From Candolleomyces eurysporus (lineage: Eukaryota; Basidiomycota; Agaricomycetes; Agaricales; Psathyrellaceae), in the NCBI GenBank assembly GCA_027579435.1, contig JANBPK010000845.1, positions 186,001 through 250,000 of the forward strand: a DNA stretch of 64,000 nucleotides, read 5' to 3'. The position numbers were made by a program, and so were the translations under genes. Below are positions 1 through 12,313 of the stretch, piece after piece. The notes below the pieces were generated by a model that was not told the origin of the DNA, did no database searches, and saw nothing but the letters and a program-made list of their open reading frames with translations. Each line of letters starts with the position of its first letter. Position 1 is the stretch's first letter.

Positions 1-495
1 GTCCTTCTCCCAGCTATCAAGTGGACCCAGATACCTGACCAAACCATCCCACTATGAGTGATATCCATGAGACTGCATGATGCATATCGCGCGAGCGTTT
101 GTCGTTGGGGCAGGGAAGGGTAAGATCGGCTTATAAGTGAACACGAATGGAATAAAGATGGACGGTGACGAACAGAATTGCCAGAACCTGAGTTGTGTGA
201 TACGTGTCAAGAGCCGCGGAGATCAAGACAATGTAGCAACAGGGACGCACCAGGAGCTTCCGCCAAGTCGTGTCAGAAGGAAAGACCTTGTAGTAGACGA
301 GTGATTGGATAACGACCACGCCTGAGAGGCTACATCGTCGATGGTCCAGTCCCAGTTGATTCAACAGAACGTTTGAGCGTCGTGCGCAAGAAAATGTGGA
401 TCAAGGTGTACTCACGTAGCAGAAAACAACCCTCCAAGCAGCAGCGCTCCGTACGTCCCAGCCAAATCTTCTATGAACGCGCTCTCAGCAGCCAT
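1..495 (-). CDS. DUF6534 seven-span membrane protein, 5' part (runs off left edge)
   Basis: This is the N-terminal part of a multi-span integral membrane protein of the fungal DUF6534 family, whose function is unknown. ATG is at 495. Exons are 416-495, 251-329, 174-187 and 72 to the edge. Lengths of exons 2 and 3 (79 and 14 nt) and all phases match the complete paralogue at 27942-30015. The start reads MAAESAFIEDLAGTYGALL, the usual xTFGALLxGG opening of helix 1. It continues with the QSLVYYK motif and MDITHS, which aligns with LDTLHS of the paralogues. The remaining helices lie outside the window. Reading straight through at 131-364 gives a different short protein, because two introns are then missed. 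Membrane location is inferred from hydrophobicity and family. Confidence 0.8.
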
Positions 496-1785
496 CCCAG
501 ATGGTTACTCTTAGAATTGCGCCAGATACACAGTCTTCAAGCTTCAAGCTATGACGATCGTGTTGAGAACAAGGGAAGGGACCAAGCGGTAGCGAGGTGG
601 TGGCAGCAGGGAACAGTTGCGAGCGGAGCAGTGATCTCAGTGCCATACTAATACGATTTAGAGTTTCAACGTACGCACTTACATACGGTGGGTGTCATGC
701 CAGGGGAAGGAAGGGATGGACGGACGGACGGACGCTGTAACCTACTGGATATGTCGCACACCACCACACATTTTTCGCGAAAAAGTCGGTAACCACGATC
801 AATTCGCAGTCATATGATCACCTTTTGGTCGGTCATCTTGCCTTGAAACGTTGCGTTGTAGGCCTGTCGTGATACTTATGGTCCTCATCACAAAAGGATA
901 TCTCCGTGAACATTTTGTGAAAACTCGCAGGAGATTGGGCACCATATAGGGCCCTACTGGGTCCGATCAGAGAGCCTCATTGAGTCTCGTGATGGTCGAG
1001 GCCCTCATGATAACAACTTGTGTGAGGAAGAATGGTGCTTTTATGGGCACGACGGAGTGTAACTGGCGTATCATTTAGATGCCGTCCACCCGCACTTCGA
1101 CTTCGATCGTTAAATGCTTGATTGCTAAAGAGCTTTCTTTTACGAACTTCCTGATGGATTTGAGGAATCGAGTAACTGTTTATGTAGGTCATGAAGAGAA
1201 ATACCTGGTAGAAAACTCCCAGAGTGGGAATGTTTGTGGGATGGAAAGGCACCCAGCTTAAAGAGCCCACGCTTTGAGAGAACTTGGCGGTCTCTTGTAG
1301 CCTCTTGTGAAACGCCAAGGGAAACCGGTGCTACCCGGTTCACATCTTCAGCGACAAATGTATAGGATACCTGAAAGAGGCACTTATAATCGCTAGGGAT
1401 CTGGTGAGTTGGATATGTCGGCAAGGAGCGCGTCACACCGTCATTTCCACACCGACGGATAGTATTGAATGGCAAAAGACAGTAACCACAAGGGGGAACG
1501 ACATAACAAGAATTCAAAAGTTACAGGTGCTTGATGAATAATCGGTTCAACGAACGCGAATGTTCCATGAAGTCGAAGTTGAATCTCAACCCTGGAGACA
1601 GCGACACCCGATGGGCTGTACAATTGTCTTGGATCTGACTCTGAGGGCAAACGTTCTCATCACGGCCCAGCAGGGCAAGCGGAAATACTGGAGATAAGAT
1701 AAGATGATGGCTGTGTGATGGTTGCCACACGCCCAAAACACGCCTCTGATTCCCTTCACCACTCACCGACCAGCCTGCCGACAGT
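496..1785. other. Intergenic, no gene seen
   Basis: About 1.3 kb between a leftward DUF6534 gene and a rightward F-box gene, so it probably holds both promoters. Several overlapping frames of 60-125 codons exist on both strands but none shows a domain, an intron pattern or a paralogue. A short tetranucleotide repeat (four units of ACGG) lies at about 717-733. Nothing else is recognisable. Confidence 0.6.
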
Positions 1786-3681
1786 ATGAACTATGCCTCC
1801 CCTTTCTCGAAGTTCTTGAACACGAACTATGCTCCGTCTGAACAGGAAAAAAAGGACGTCAAACTTTTGATCAATACTGAGCAAGTGTTGCTTGACGATA
1901 TCGACAAAGAAATCCGAGTTCTTATCGACCGTCGAGCCGCACATGCGAGAATCGTCGAGGAGCACTCCGCGCTACTCTCACCTATTCGGCAAGTTCCTTC
2001 CGACATTTTGCTCTCGATTTTCGAGTATACCTGCCTGAAAGGCCTGACACCTATCGTGACACGGCTCGTGGAGAAACCAAACAGAGCGCCCAAGGAATCC
2101 TCGCCAGACGTTCTCAGCCACGTTTGTCAACAATGGCGCCGGCTCTCGCTCGAGCATCCCATCCTTTGGAGCGAGATATCTATCCTTCCTCCCCCGTGTC
2201 CTTTATCCCAGGCGAACAGGAATAACCTCGCTGCCTTGGAGGAGTTTTACGAAGAGCTCGCATACTACAAGCGCCAGCTTGAGAAGCTGAACAGAAGAAT
2301 CCTCGTTTACATCTTCCGTTCGGATCGTTGTCCCCTCACCGTCACCTTCAGATCGGCAGATCCTCCTTATGAACCCGATCTTGGGGACGTTCCCTGCGCA
2401 AACGACGCCATCGTAGACATGCTTTGTGCTGTGTCAACCAGATGGAAACGTCTTGCCCTTTCACTGTGGATTTCGAAGAAGGCTTCTCCTCTCATCCGCT
2501 TATTCCAACTCCCAACCCACGATATCCCACTCCTTGAACAACTGAACCTCGACGTGAACGTTGGGGTGGGGACGTTTTCTCCGACCGCGACTGAGCTGCA
2601 GGCGGTCTCAAGCACAGAGCTTCTTCAGGCCCCGCGCCTCAGGTCATTGACCCTCCACAGGTTCCCAAAATGCCCTCGATACACCACAGCCGTTAATTGG
2701 AGTACTCTGAAATACCTAGATATCGGTGACAGGTCCACTCGCGGGCTCCATATACCCCCCTTCCCCATCCAGCACTCGCTCAATCTCCTGATCGCCTTTC
2801 CCCACCTGGTTTGTTGCTCCATAATGTTTATGCGTGTTCATGAAAGCCAGATGGCAAACATATCAAATCCAGCCCTGCCATTCGCCCATCCGATCTCCCT
2901 TCCACATTTGAAATCCTTGACGCTACGAGGCTCCGGTTTACCACCCGGACTCCCATCGTCCTTGGAACTTCCTTCCCTGCAAACACTTTCTCTTCTCGCA
3001 GAAGGAGATGCGACGGGGAACGAACTGGTGGATTGGACCCGCAAATTTGGCAGCCAGCTCAAAGAATTCACATTCGACTACAGTTGCCTGACCAAATCGG
3101 CGCTCCTCCAGATTCTCGAAAGTCTCCCAAACATTACCACCCTCAGAATGGTTGGAACTACAAATCGCATGAGTTGGAGTGAAGGTTCCGAAGATGATGA
3201 CGGTGCTCTACTCTCTGATTCCGTCATGGAGAGACTCACGCCAAAGTTTGGTCCGCGGGATGCAAGCCAGGGCGATCGAGGTGAAACGGTAGACCTGGAT
3301 CTTCCCCTACCACTCTGTCCGAAGCTCCGCAAAATCTTTCTATGGCCTTCTACCATCGAATTCACCGAAAAGTCGTTTGTGAAATTCGTTGCCGCTCGAA
3401 GGCGTCGCCATCTTCGATCCTCGGCGGGACGTGTCGCAGACACGCAGACGTTCACAGCGGTCACCGACACGATCTCATTGCTCGAGACTGCGATTGTGTC
3501 GCTGGACTCCTCTGGAAAGACAGATTTCTGGGGGACGCTGAGAAGGGATGATACAGTCGATCTGGAAGGTTTCGTCCTGGTCGTTAGATCTCGTCAGTGT
3601 GGGGCATTTCAGTCTGAACTCTTGAGTACTGAACAACTCGAAGAGCTCGTCGCCGAAGAAACTGGACTGGTAAGAAACTAG
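1786..3681 (+). CDS. F-box-like protein of the mushroom coiled-coil/F-box family (631 aa)
   Basis: A single-exon gene with no interruption. The protein opens with the family signature SPFSKFLNTNYAPSEQE, followed by a charged helix likely to form a coiled coil (about residues 22-55). An F-box-like segment follows (LSPIRQVPSDILLSIF, about 63-80), then SHVCQQWRRLSLEHPILW (about 112-130), the usual F-box helix 3 block. The rest contains leucine-rich stretches such as LPHLKSLTLRGS and the C-terminal block FTEKSFVKFVAARRRR, also found in the paralogues at 40957-49606. F-box proteins commonly recruit substrates to SCF ubiquitin ligases. That role is inferred from the family, and no substrate can be named. 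The start aligns residue for residue with the paralogues (four residues before SPF). It is the only intact member of this subtype on the plus strand. Confidence 0.85.
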   Translation: MNYASPFSKFLNTNYAPSEQEKKDVKLLINTEQVLLDDIDKEIRVLIDRRAAHARIVEEHSALLSPIRQVPSDILLSIFEYTCLKGLTPIVTRLVEKPNRAPKESSPDVLSHVCQQWRRLSLEHPILWSEISILPPPCPLSQANRNNLAALEEFYEELAYYKRQLEKLNRRILVYIFRSDRCPLTVTFRSADPPYEPDLGDVPCANDAIVDMLCAVSTRWKRLALSLWISKKASPLIRLFQLPTHDIPLLEQLNLDVNVGVGTFSPTATELQAVSSTELLQAPRLRSLTLHRFPKCPRYTTAVNWSTLKYLDIGDRSTRGLHIPPFPIQHSLNLLIAFPHLVCCSIMFMRVHESQMANISNPALPFAHPISLPHLKSLTLRGSGLPPGLPSSLELPSLQTLSLLAEGDATGNELVDWTRKFGSQLKEFTFDYSCLTKSALLQILESLPNITTLRMVGTTNRMSWSEGSEDDDGALLSDSVMERLTPKFGPRDASQGDRGETVDLDLPLPLCPKLRKIFLWPSTIEFTEKSFVKFVAARRRRHLRSSAGRVADTQTFTAVTDTISLLETAIVSLDSSGKTDFWGTLRRDDTVDLEGFVLVVRSRQCGAFQSELLSTEQLEELVAEETGLVRN

Positions 3682-4072
3682 TACGAACTGCGAAAATATA
3701 TGTATGTGTTGCATATGGCCCATCGCCTGTACGCCTTACTTTTGTACTCTTGTATTTGTGACGGGGTTTCTGGGTTAGTTATGTTCTATTTCTCGAACAC
3801 TAGGCATTGTCAATACCACCGCATTCTAAAGTAGTCGTTGAGTTGGTTGCAGACTAATCTATAGATTTAGAAAGCTGCTACTGTCGCAAGGTCATCATCC
3901 CTCGGGTTACAGACAGCACATCAATCAACATTCCGAGCAGGAAATCGTAAAAAAAAACGAATACAAAATCCGATCACTGCTGTACAAAGCTGTAGTTGCT
4001 GCATTAGTTGTTCGAACAGGATCTTCGTCCAACGAGAGAAGGTAGAAGCCAAGCGAGAATTATGCGGGTAAA

Positions 4073-5579
4073 TTAGAGCTTCGATCCAAGCCCCGAGGTT
4101 GATGGCTGTATGGCATCGAGCTTCACGCTGATGGCTCTAGCTAATGAGTCTGGTTTCTCTTGGACGACCTGTATAACATAGAACCTCGTCAGTCCCACGG
4201 CAAAAATGAATTCGAACGAGATCAAATGTATATACATACCATATGCCCAGCATCTTTGACGTACGAGACCGAAGCTACATTCATACCATCCGAGGTATCG
4301 CTCAGAGAGTCCCGTAGGTATTCTGGCCTGAGAGATTAGCCGACGTGAGTGATCAAGCGTCGAAATCAAAGAGAGGATATTGGGGGACGCATACATGAAC
4401 TCGATCCTCTCTCCCCAAACGAGATGTACAGGAATCACTTTGCATACTTGCGAAAGATATATTGCAGATTCCTGGTGCGGCTTGGTATCGGGGTACGAAG
4501 CGGCTTCCTGCTCTCTTGTCCACTTGAGAGTAACGCCCTTCCTGAGGTCCGGTGCGTCATGCAGGCCGTGGTCCTACAATCGGGGTATAAATTAGAATAA
4601 GGATGAGAGGTTTGATACGTGAGGAATACAGGAAGAGCAAAAGAAAGCACGTACCACGAGCAATCTAATGGCCCTCTCATCCCACATACTCCATGGAAGC
4701 CTCTTCCTGAAGTACTCAAACGCCTTCTGCTTACTATCCCACTCATACTTCCGATTCAAGGTAAGGTTGACCACAAAGTCCATATATTGCATACGTTCTT
4801 CTAGCTCGCGCTCAAATATGTCTTTTTTGGTGATTGTGGATTCAACGAGGAACATTGAGACGTAGGGAGGAACTTCGAAGTGTTGGGTTGTGAGCATCCT
4901 GCCAGCGAAAGAGAGGGAGGGTGAGCGCGGTGGACTAGACGAGTGATGAGTAGATACATACCACGCTGTCGCACCTGCGGAGTGGCCTATTGGAACGAGA
5001 CGGTGGCCGTGGAGGAGGGGAGACCTGACGAACGAGGAGAGAGAAAGAGCCCATTCATACAAGGCTAAAAGATCAGAGAAAAGGTCAGCTTTCCTGGGTA
5101 TCTTCTGGGCTCATCGTGGAGCACTATACATCCAGCGAGCAAGCCCACTCGATGGCCTTGAAGAGGCACAACGCACAAACGGTATTAGTCCGGCGAAACA
5201 ACGCTTGTGCATTCAGAAGGGCAGCGTCTCCGTGATTCTGTCGGTCGAATGACCACGCTTCTCGGATACGATACGGTTTAGCTTTCGATTGTTGTAGCCG
5301 GAAGAGCTGTTCGATTACGATGTCCCACTGTTCCTTGTCTGTGGCAACGAGGGTGCGATTAGTTTTCCCTAGCTCACCCTCACACAGACTGGGAATGAGA
5401 CGCTACGCACTAGATCCATTACAATGAGTGAATAGCAGCGTCAAGCCTCCCTTGTTCTTCACAGAATCCTCCGTCGTATATCTCTTTGCCGACACCCATA
5501 AACCCTGCCCTTTCGGCATGTACTCGGAGTCGGGGGTTTGGAACGTGTTCAGTTCTACACGTAACGCTGACGATGCCAT
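4073..5579 (-). CDS. Alpha/beta hydrolase fold protein (346 aa, 7 exons)
   Basis: Exons in transcript order are 5411-5579, 5177-5338, 4962-5064, 4655-4898, 4395-4573, 4240-4327 and 4073-4168; all phases close and give 346 residues. The protein has LLFTHCNG early (oxyanion region), SFDRQNHGDAA, the nucleophile elbow GHSAG with Ser139, the block FEYFRKRLPWSMWDERAIR typical of the mushroom alpha/beta hydrolase-1 proteins, and a C-terminal VKDAGHMV with the likely catalytic His314. The acid residue is not assigned. The substrate is unknown; the family includes esterases, lipases and epoxide hydrolases. No signal peptide is seen, so it is probably cytosolic. An in-frame ATG 15 codons upstream (5624) is possible, but that stretch falls in a repeated segment (5586-5810). 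Confidence 0.88.
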
Positions 5580-5585
5580 GTTCCT

Positions 5586-5810
5586 GTGGACGCCGACGAT
5601 AACGAGATGGTGGGTAGAGGTCAAGAAGCAGAAGCTCTAAGTTTGTCGTTCATGGTTCCTCCGACACCAGCGATGGCGGACCATCAACGAGGCCTCGATC
5701 ATGCTGGCCAGAGGGTGGGAAGAAGATGCCGTCTTTGGGGGCAGATCGGCATTGGTGAGTCCCCGGTCAATGTCCCGTTCTCCCAGTACGAGGTCGGATC
5801 CCTATGCTGC
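5586..5810. repeat. Dispersed repeat copy 1 (pairs with 9458-9668)
   Basis: About 200 bp that align clearly, with substitutions and small indels, to 9458-9668. Shared stretches include CGATCATGCTG, GAGGGTGGGAAGA and CGGTCAATGT. This copy abuts the start of the alpha/beta hydrolase gene; the other lies just beyond the 3' end of the aquaporin gene. Neither copy has a long open frame or terminal repeats, so the nature of the element is unknown. Confidence 0.65.
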
Positions 5811-5980
5811 ATCTCTTCCGTTTTGACTCGAGCTGTAGGACATTCTGAGCCTACAAGTCGTGTCCTCTTGAGCTTTTGGCCAAGAAATAGAATTTGGTCA
5901 GGAATATTGTCTATTCAGTCTTTCTGACGTCATCGTACGTGATTTTATTTGGGTTCATGTCGCGAAGCGCTTTCTCCTCC

Positions 5981-6340
5981 GTCAAACGAACGCTGTGCTC
6001 ATTCAAAGCCTCTCGAGGGCCACGATATCTTCTCGTTGCTGGCTTCCCTTACACGCTGCTCATAGACCACATGTACTCGCGTCCCGGGTCAACAACCGTC
6101 GTGCCAACTCCGTAGAACGAACCCTATGCTCCTTCACACCTCCCGGACGGCTAAGACATCTGGTCCCTGCTACTGGCCCGCCTTACACGCTGTCGGCAGA
6201 CCCAAATGGGCTGACATTCCGCTCAACCGCCAACACCAACTTGGAAAGCGTCAACCGGAAGGCCACGAAACCTGCATTCCGCCATTAGCTCGCCCCAGCA
6301 AAACACTGCCGTTAGACCACATGGATTCGGCGCTGTCCTA
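5981..6340 (+). repeat. Degenerate tandem repeat, unit about 130 bp
   Basis: Two, possibly three, diverged head-to-tail units (about 5981-6108, 6110-6238, and a poor third to about 6340). Units 1 and 2 share ACGAAC-CT-TGCTC and CCTTACACGCTG at the same spacing. Translated in the two frames they occupy, they read V-K/E-RTLCSF with PYTL about 20 residues later. This suggests an old protein-coding repeat, but no domain is recognisable. Confidence 0.45.
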
Positions 6341-7721
6341 TTCTCTCAAGTCTAGATGACCACACTTTTTCGGACGATGAAGTTTAAAAAGCTTGGATGA
6401 ACGACGTGGAATTGAATTATCCGTTGACACGACTAGGCGATATTCGGCAGGCTACAAACTGACAATTTAAACGCAGGCACCATTATCCGGAAATTGAATA
6501 CATCTTGAATACGAGTGCGAACAGCTCGCCTCCTCCCTCCCTCTTTCAACTCAATGAAGGACTTGAACGCTCGCGAATGGTCTAGCGAGGCCTTCCCGAG
6601 CGGGTAATATCAACTTCCTCTGAAATCCAACACGCGCTCTTCATTCCACATAATTTCAGTGTAACCTGCTTTATTGCTGCTCTCACGATGGTAAAGATTC
6701 GGGCTCTTCATGCCACCACGCGTCCGTGCCCCTTGCGTGCTGCGACTCTTGGCTAACAATCATCCTCATGCCTCTGTTGGTCCTCAAGTTAGCCTGAAAA
6801 TGGCGTTCTCACTGCAAAGGGCCAACTACCTGGGAGCTCTATTCAGCTAATCCGAAAGCAATCCTTCATTTCATTTTAGGTTTTCTAGAACCCCTTCTGG
6901 CGCCTATCCCGATGTGACACTGGATTTTCTGTTTGGACAAAATCTCGTCTCAGCTGCTAGGTTAGGAAAGGCCGGCCACTCCCTGTATCTCACGAGCGGA
7001 TCTCGAATGTCAACTCTCGAGGCAGCGAGGGCATTGATGTTCCAGGAGGCTAATGCGTTACCATTACCTTCTGTACTGCTGACCAACGGCGATCCTCTTC
7101 TTGGAACTTGTTTCGCTTCGATATCCTCGATGTATATTTTCAGTCTGCTGTCCGCCTCGTGCTCTCGGTCCTCCCACAATCTCTGGATCTTGAAACACAG
7201 TGCGCCTTATGCCCTACTTCCGGGCATTTAAGTCTGGCTCTGGCTCGCCTCGTTTCGAGTGGACATCAAACAATTTATCACCCCGCCGTCCTTTATTCCG
7301 CTGCGATCGTGAGTGATGTACGTAGTATTGCCAGGAATGTTGACCTTAGTTTTCCTTGTTTTGCAGGAAAGTTTTTTTTNGAAGGCCTGAATAGGCCAGT
7401 TCGAGCTGTCCGGGCGGGCGGTCCGGCAACTTAACCATGATGGACTGAATGGTTGCACCAAAATCGGTAAGGCGTTGGCGTCGACACTAACTCACTTGCT
7501 CCGAGTTGACATGAAACCTTGTTCAGGCTCATGGGAACGGTGCAGACGCTGAACCGTTCGTTCGGTGGGTGTTCCTCAAAGTATAAGAACCTCCATGGTC
7601 CACCCACATCCCATCAAGGCTACGGCGCTCTCGCACGTTCCCTCTTTTCACGCCCTCCCCCTTTTCCTTTCCCCTCCTCTCTGACCAGACTCTTCCTTCC
7701 AGCCCTCTCTTTCTCCTTGAA
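6341..7721. other. Intergenic, no gene supported
   Basis: About 1.4 kb upstream of the aquaporin gene. Open frames at 6904-7231 and 7108-7434 have no recognisable domain. One N follows a T run at 7380. The last 100 bp before the aquaporin ATG are rich in C and T, as often seen in fungal 5' leaders. Confidence 0.5.
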
Positions 7722-9275
7722 ATGTCACTTCCCTCCATTTCCAAAATGGATTCCGAAATCAAAAAGGTTCGACCAACCTCTGAGTTGGTCACAAGCCATA
7801 CAGTTATCTCGGGCTCCGATGCAGAGGCTCAAATAGACGTCGTGGGTGATAACACATACGACCCTCAGCCAAGTACCTACCGAAGAATTTTGTAAGTGCC
7901 CAGTCACAGGCTTTCCAATTCCGTATCCTAATTGCTTGCTGCAGATCTTACATTCGCGAGCCTATGGCCGAGTTTTTCGGCGTGGCTCTTCTGATTATCT
8001 TCGGTGCTGGTTCTGCAGCTTCCGTCGTTCTTTCGACGAACCCGGGAGTCTCATCGTCTCCCAAGGGTGTACGTACCACTCGCTTCCCGTCTTTTCTCTG
8101 TGGCGGACAGGATTGCTGATGGATGATCATCCTCTAGGACTTCTTCTCCATTAACTTCGGATGGGCAATTGGTTCGTACATTCTCGCTGACGTCTGCGGC
8201 GAAAAGGAGGCAGTCCTTCTAATATTAACTTGGATGTTCGCGCAATGGAATAGGTATCGCAATGGGAGTGTGGGTCAGCAGTACGATTTCGGGCGGACAC
8301 ATCAATCCTGCGGTAGGTTTCTTATTCGCAAGGTCTACCCAGCCCTCTATTGATCACGGTCTCTTTCTCAGATGACCCTGGCTATGGCGACCTGGAGGAA
8401 ATTTCCGTGGCGGAAAGTCCCAGGTGTGTAATCCTTCGGCCTGGAGGAGCGCAAACACGAAAGAAGGATTCAGCTGACAAGATGATGTGTATTCACAGCG
8501 TATATTCTCGCACAGGTTTTGGGTGGGGTTGTCGGTGCTGCTCTAGTCTATGGGATCTATTTTGGCGCCATTGATATCTACGAAGGCGCTGGGGTGCGAA
8601 CTCAAGCCACAGCTGGTATTTTCACCACTTACTCCGTGAGTAACTGGTCCTCCGCTATGGCTGACTACGTCAGATTTAATTTGCGAGTGATTTAGCTGCC
8701 ATACATGACATCGGCCGCGGCTTTCTTTACAGAATTTTTGACGACTGCTATCCTTTCGATGGTTGTGCTAGCGCTCACGGATAAACGAAACAGCACCCTG
8801 TCCCCCGGACTGCTGCCTCTTGCTCTTTTCCTCTTGTTTATCGGGTTTGGCGTATCTCTGGGAATTCAGACAGGTGGGTGCCTTCCGCATATGTTTCCGT
8901 CGCATGTATTCCTGAGCACATTCTTCCAGCTTATGCTCTCAACCCTGCCCGTGATTTCGGACCGCGGTTGTTCCTCCTAATGGCCGGGTATGGGAAGGAG
9001 GTGTTTACGTACCGAAAGTGAGTGATTTGATTATTTATGTTCTCTCCTTGTGGCAAAGCGTTCGAGAACTGCATTTGTTTTGCTGCTTCTACGGCTCTGT
9101 GCATTGTCTCAATACCGAGGGTTCCCTCATGGACTGACTCAATTTTTTTCCTAGTCAATATTGGCTCTGGTGCCCCATCATCGCTCCCATCGTTGGTGCA
9201 CAAGCTGGTGCTCTCCTTTACGATCTTTTCCTCTACACTGAGCAAGGACCTCTTAACGCCAAAGGAGATTATTGA
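7722..9275 (+). CDS. Aquaglyceroporin (MIP family), 320 aa, 9 exons
   Basis: A membrane channel for water, glycerol or similar small neutral solutes. Exons are 7722-7891, 7945-8068, 8138-8171, 8254-8312, 8372-8423, 8499-8635, 8696-8873, 8930-9017 and 9155-9275; all phases close. The two half-helix signatures are SGGHINPA (NPA at residues 127-129) and [12 protein letters not shown] (256-260). The Asp after NPAR is the mark of the glycerol-conducting GlpF-like branch. Six hydrophobic spans are visible, for example [17 protein letters not shown] and [16 protein letters not shown]. The N terminus of about 55 residues is soluble and Ser/Thr-rich. It is probably in the plasma membrane. The second candidate ATG, eight codons in, cannot be excluded. 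Confidence 0.93.
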
Positions 9276-9457
9276 TGTGCTGTTTTTTTATCTAATACGG
9301 ACATTTGGTTTGTTGGCTCTTACATTATGGTTCCGGGCGTATTTAATCTGGGTTGATCTGGGTGTAGTGGAGCTTGGGGGTCTGTGTCGTTGAGATTCTT
9401 TCATGGGTTGTCTTTAAAATGCTTATAGAGGCCCTGCTTCTGAAAATTTGCTTCGTA

Positions 9458-9668
9458 GACGCCAGCCATCATGAGATGGTCGTAGAGGTCTTAAATTTGT
9501 TGTCATGGTTCCTCGGGCACCAGTGATCGTGGATCATCGAGCGAGGCTTCGATCATGCTGTCGAGAGGGTGGGAAGATGGTACCATCTTTGGTGGCGGAT
9601 CGGTGCATTGGTGAGTTACCGGTCAATGTTCCGCTCCTCCGCTCTCCTAAGCGCCGATGTTGCAGCGA
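9458..9668. repeat. Dispersed repeat copy 2 (pairs with 5586-5810)
   Basis: Same orientation as copy 1, roughly 3.9 kb downstream. Alignment runs from the sequence before GAGATGGT to about CGATGTTGCAGC. It has no coding potential of its own. Confidence 0.65.
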
Positions 9669-10600
9669 CATGGGAGAAAATGTAGGTTCAGAGTTCCCTA
9701 TCCTCAACGAATAATGGAAAATTTGTGACATTGTGTGTGGAACTACCTTTAAATAACTCAACCCTTCCAACTACCGACGTGGACAAGAAACAAGGGTAAC
9801 CCCTGTTTCGTGCGTTCACCGTGGATTAGATTACTCTGCTCGATCAAAGTGGAAGCGAATAGCTGAAATAGACTGCCCGTTGTTTTCTTCAACAGGGTCC
9901 TCTAGATTACATCGCGGAGCATGAAGCCGAGTGCGGACTGGATGCAATCGCCTGGTCACCCCGAACGCCCCAGTCCGGACCGCTCAGGGCTGGAAGCCAC
10001 GCTGGAACAGGGTGTTTCCTTACATAATGCCTACCAAAGGTCCATTCTTCCAATACTGACGTAGTAACATGGAATGGTTGCGCCTTCAGTCCGATAATGA
10101 CTTGCTCAAGGTAGCAACCTAGGTGGCAGTGCCATAGATAAAGCGGGGTGGAGTATTTGATCACTGTTGTGTGGAGGTGTTGCGGCATGTTCCGGGGGGC
10201 CGAAGTATCCGCAATCCCACCCGCTTCAATCGACTCCGTTTTCTTTTGTGCGATTTCACGGGCTCTTCGAAGGAAAGGCGCCTCACGAAAAATGCAGCAC
10301 CCTCTGATACTAGATTCCTAGAAGTCTGCCGAAAAAAAANTCGGGAAAATTGGTCAAGTGGAGGGCATAAAAAATCGAACAGAAATATTCACCAATCTTC
10401 CGAGTCAAAAAACGCTCAGAATCCGGTGGCTCGTGCGCGTCTTTGTTTTGAGCGTGAGAACTTCCATCGCAAAGGTCGTTACAGAACCCACATTTCATTC
10501 TTCCCTTCCGCCCCTCCTTTCCTCCTCCCTCCTCTCCAAGCAACCACCACCATCCCCCTCAAGACCCCAGCAACTTTTACAACTTCGACTCAAACTCGAC
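9669..10600. other. Intergenic, upstream of histone H3
   Basis: About 0.9 kb without a supported gene. It contains an N after an A run (10340) and, near 10490-10560, C/T-rich tracts just before the H3 start. No divergent histone H4 gene, a frequent partner of H3 in fungi, is present here. Confidence 0.55.
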
Positions 10601-11573
<973 letters not shown>

Positions 11574-12313
11574 GTGACTCTCTGACTCACTTCGCTCGAC
11601 GACGTGTTTACGTTCATCCTTCTTGATTGCTTGAGGGCCATTATGTGATAGTCACTCATGCCCGGCACCGGACTCGATTTTTTTTCTCGTTCTCGCTCTT
11701 CTCCGTTCTTACCGCCACTGTATCTTGTACTTGAGTGGTGGTTGTACTGTTGTGTATACTCATTGACTGGTATAGTACGATCTTATGTTCTCGTTCACGC
11801 AGTTGCTAGTGTGCGAGGATAGATGAATATGCTCACTGTGTATGTATGGATATAATGCAAAGGTCTTGCGACTACGCAGGGTTTTTCGGATATCTCATGG
11901 TTGTGAACGTTCTTGAGTCATACAAGAGTCATATCAACGTTTCCCGTCCTCCCAAGCTTTCAATTGGCCTGGGATTCAAATTTGAGGCATTCAGTCTCGG
12001 ACACCAATCGCCTTTTGGTGTTTTGGATGTACTTACAGTCAAATCATAGTAAATATTACAAGCTCAATTTCTCTCGTCCGACTCGTATTTACATGAAGTC
12101 GCCAAAAAAAAGTCAGTCAAGAAACTGGCCGGTGAGGATATACTACAACCAGTCCGTACATACACAAGTTACGGCATTCGACTGCAGCTACTATTTACCA
12201 CCACTCTGCGCAATTAGCAGCTCAAGAAGTTCCAAGTACCAACCGATCCTCAGGATGCAAATCGTCGTCACCACCGTCATCAATTTCTTGAGTGAGTGCC
12301 CCACCGTATTTCG
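11574..12313. other. Intergenic, H3 downstream region
   Basis: About 0.7 kb. It should hold the H3 3' UTR. Two overlapping frames at 11846-12392 show no domain. Nothing else is recognised. Confidence 0.5.

Noticed and set aside
977..1766. Overlapping 70-125-codon frames upstream of the first F-box gene
   Set aside because: No domain, no paralogue and no intron logic; they overlap on both strands.
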